Positions 63,415-64,000 of a stretch of 64,000 nt of DNA are shown piece after piece (the first letter of the stretch is position 1; each line of letters starts with the position of its first letter). The DNA lies in assembly GCA_011319805.1 (NCBI GenBank), contig SJRY01000123.1:1-64000 (forward strand), given 5' to 3'. Position numbers and translations under genes: made by a program. The notes under the pieces were generated by a model, which saw nothing but the letters and a program-made list of their open reading frames with translations, was not told the DNA's origin and did not search any database. Source of the stretch: Macrocybe gigantea. Lineage: Eukaryota; Basidiomycota; Agaricomycetes; Agaricales; Callistosporiaceae.

Positions 63415-64000
63415 GTCGTGGAAATCATTACTATATGGATTGATAATCTTCTCCTACTTGCATTGACAAACAAGTTGGTGACAGCAATGAAGGTGGAGCT
63501 CCAAAGAATTTGGGAGCTAACAGACATGGGAGAACCTGCAAAGATTGTTGGCATAGAAATAATCCAAATGGAAGACATGCTTACCATTTTGCAATGGCAA
63601 TATGTTGAAAATATTCTCCAACATGAGGGAATGGCACATGCCAATCCTGTAATGACACTTATAGACCCGAACATTATGTTAGAGCTGAACCCAGGTGCAG
63701 GCAAAGGGAATAAAAGTAATTCCTTTGCCAGCTTGGTTGGTGAACTTCAATTCCTTGCAAACGTAACTTGGCCAGACATCCTTTTAGCTGTGAACAAACT
63801 TGCTGCTCACACCATAAACCCAAGCTTACAGCATTGGGGGCATTGAAGCGAGTTCTTCGATACCTCATGGGGACAAGAACCCATGGAATAACATATTTAG
63901 CAAAATGTGCAATGAGAAATGAAAATGCAAACCTGTTTCATGGATACTCAGATGCATCTTTTGCCAATGTTGATGACCTCTCACTCAAATCCACCTCGGG
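63415..64000 (+). pseudogene. Copia RT C-terminus and RNase H (incomplete at window end)
   Basis: IITIWIDNLLLLALTNKLV (the YVDD-equivalent, degenerate, with one Asp), GIEIIQMEDMLTILQWQYVENIL, then SFASLVGELQFLANVTWPDILLAVNKLA, HLKRVLRYLMGTRTHGI and GYSDASFA of RNase H. Open from 63415 to about 63846 in one frame, then a frame change. Continues beyond the window. Confidence 0.8.

Larger units (their letters stand above)
62158..64000 (+). mobile_element. Third copia element, internally deleted, runs off the window
   Basis: 62158-62643 is LTR-like: TGTATATAAGCC TATA near 62546 and an end just before the primer site GGTTATGGGCCCC at 62644. A short leader, a gag remnant, a piece of gypsy LTR (63258-63414) in place of protease and integrase, then RT C-terminus and RNase H to the window end. 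It is not the same copia family as 41406-54866: LTR and Gag sequences differ. The LTR start is not determined. Confidence 0.75.

Overview
The window looks like a gene-poor, repeat-packed stretch of a filamentous fungus, most likely an agaricomycete (Basidiomycota). The grounds are indirect. It has short fungal-type introns of about 50 nt and a KDZ-type DNA transposon whose cysteine-cluster protein belongs to a basidiomycete-typical set. It also has a chromodomain Ty3/gypsy element and a polyadenylated non-LTR retrotransposon (LINE) of the ORF1 / endonuclease / RT / RNase H layout. I see no ordinary host gene: nearly every base belongs to a mobile element or to an element nested in another.

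Layout. 1-3944: a stack of LINE pieces nested about four deep (copy A inside B inside C inside an endonuclease scrap) ending in a piece of tRNA-headed element. 3945-6976: LINE copy F (-) with a Tc1-like transposon (4068-5300) in its 3' UTR. 6977-8198: a tRNA-headed element joined to LINE RT sequence. 8199-14520: the one full-length LINE (G, minus strand), which serves as the reference for the family. 14521-18775: five LINE fragments in alternating orientation. 18776-36835: an old LINE (N1) split by a 1.2 kb tRNA-headed SINE (B1), a second LINE (N2, itself split by an unidentified 1.27 kb insertion) and a 7.9 kb KDZ-type DNA transposon. 36836-40934: an RT-deleted LINE (M) carrying a solo copia LTR. 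41406-54866: a Ty1/copia element, split by a 227 bp LTR-like insert that carries a tRNA-like gene and by an 8.1 kb tRNA-element/LINE chimera (which in turn holds LINE Q with a second Tc1). 54867-56870: a second copia piece split by SINE B2. 57005-62157: a chromoviral gypsy element. 62158-64000: a third copia element running off the end.

How the parts work together. The LINE supplies the RT. The tRNA-headed elements have pol III-like A and B boxes, a conserved middle block, and a terminal hairpin followed by CTAAACTTCG. After that end they carry LINE sequence of very different lengths, from about 75 nt of 3' tail to several kb. Three such units have clean 14-17 bp target-site duplications, so whole chimeras were inserted as single retrotransposition products. 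This modular tRNA-element/LINE system is the most notable biology in the window; second is the LTR-like repeat that carries a tRNA-like gene.

Most copies are dead. The gypsy pol frame has 15 in-frame stops, 14 of them TGA, and older copies have TG/CA where the youngest copies keep CG, as expected from CpG methylation and deamination. The youngest LINE copies (A and G) differ mainly by small indels, which may partly be sequencing error.
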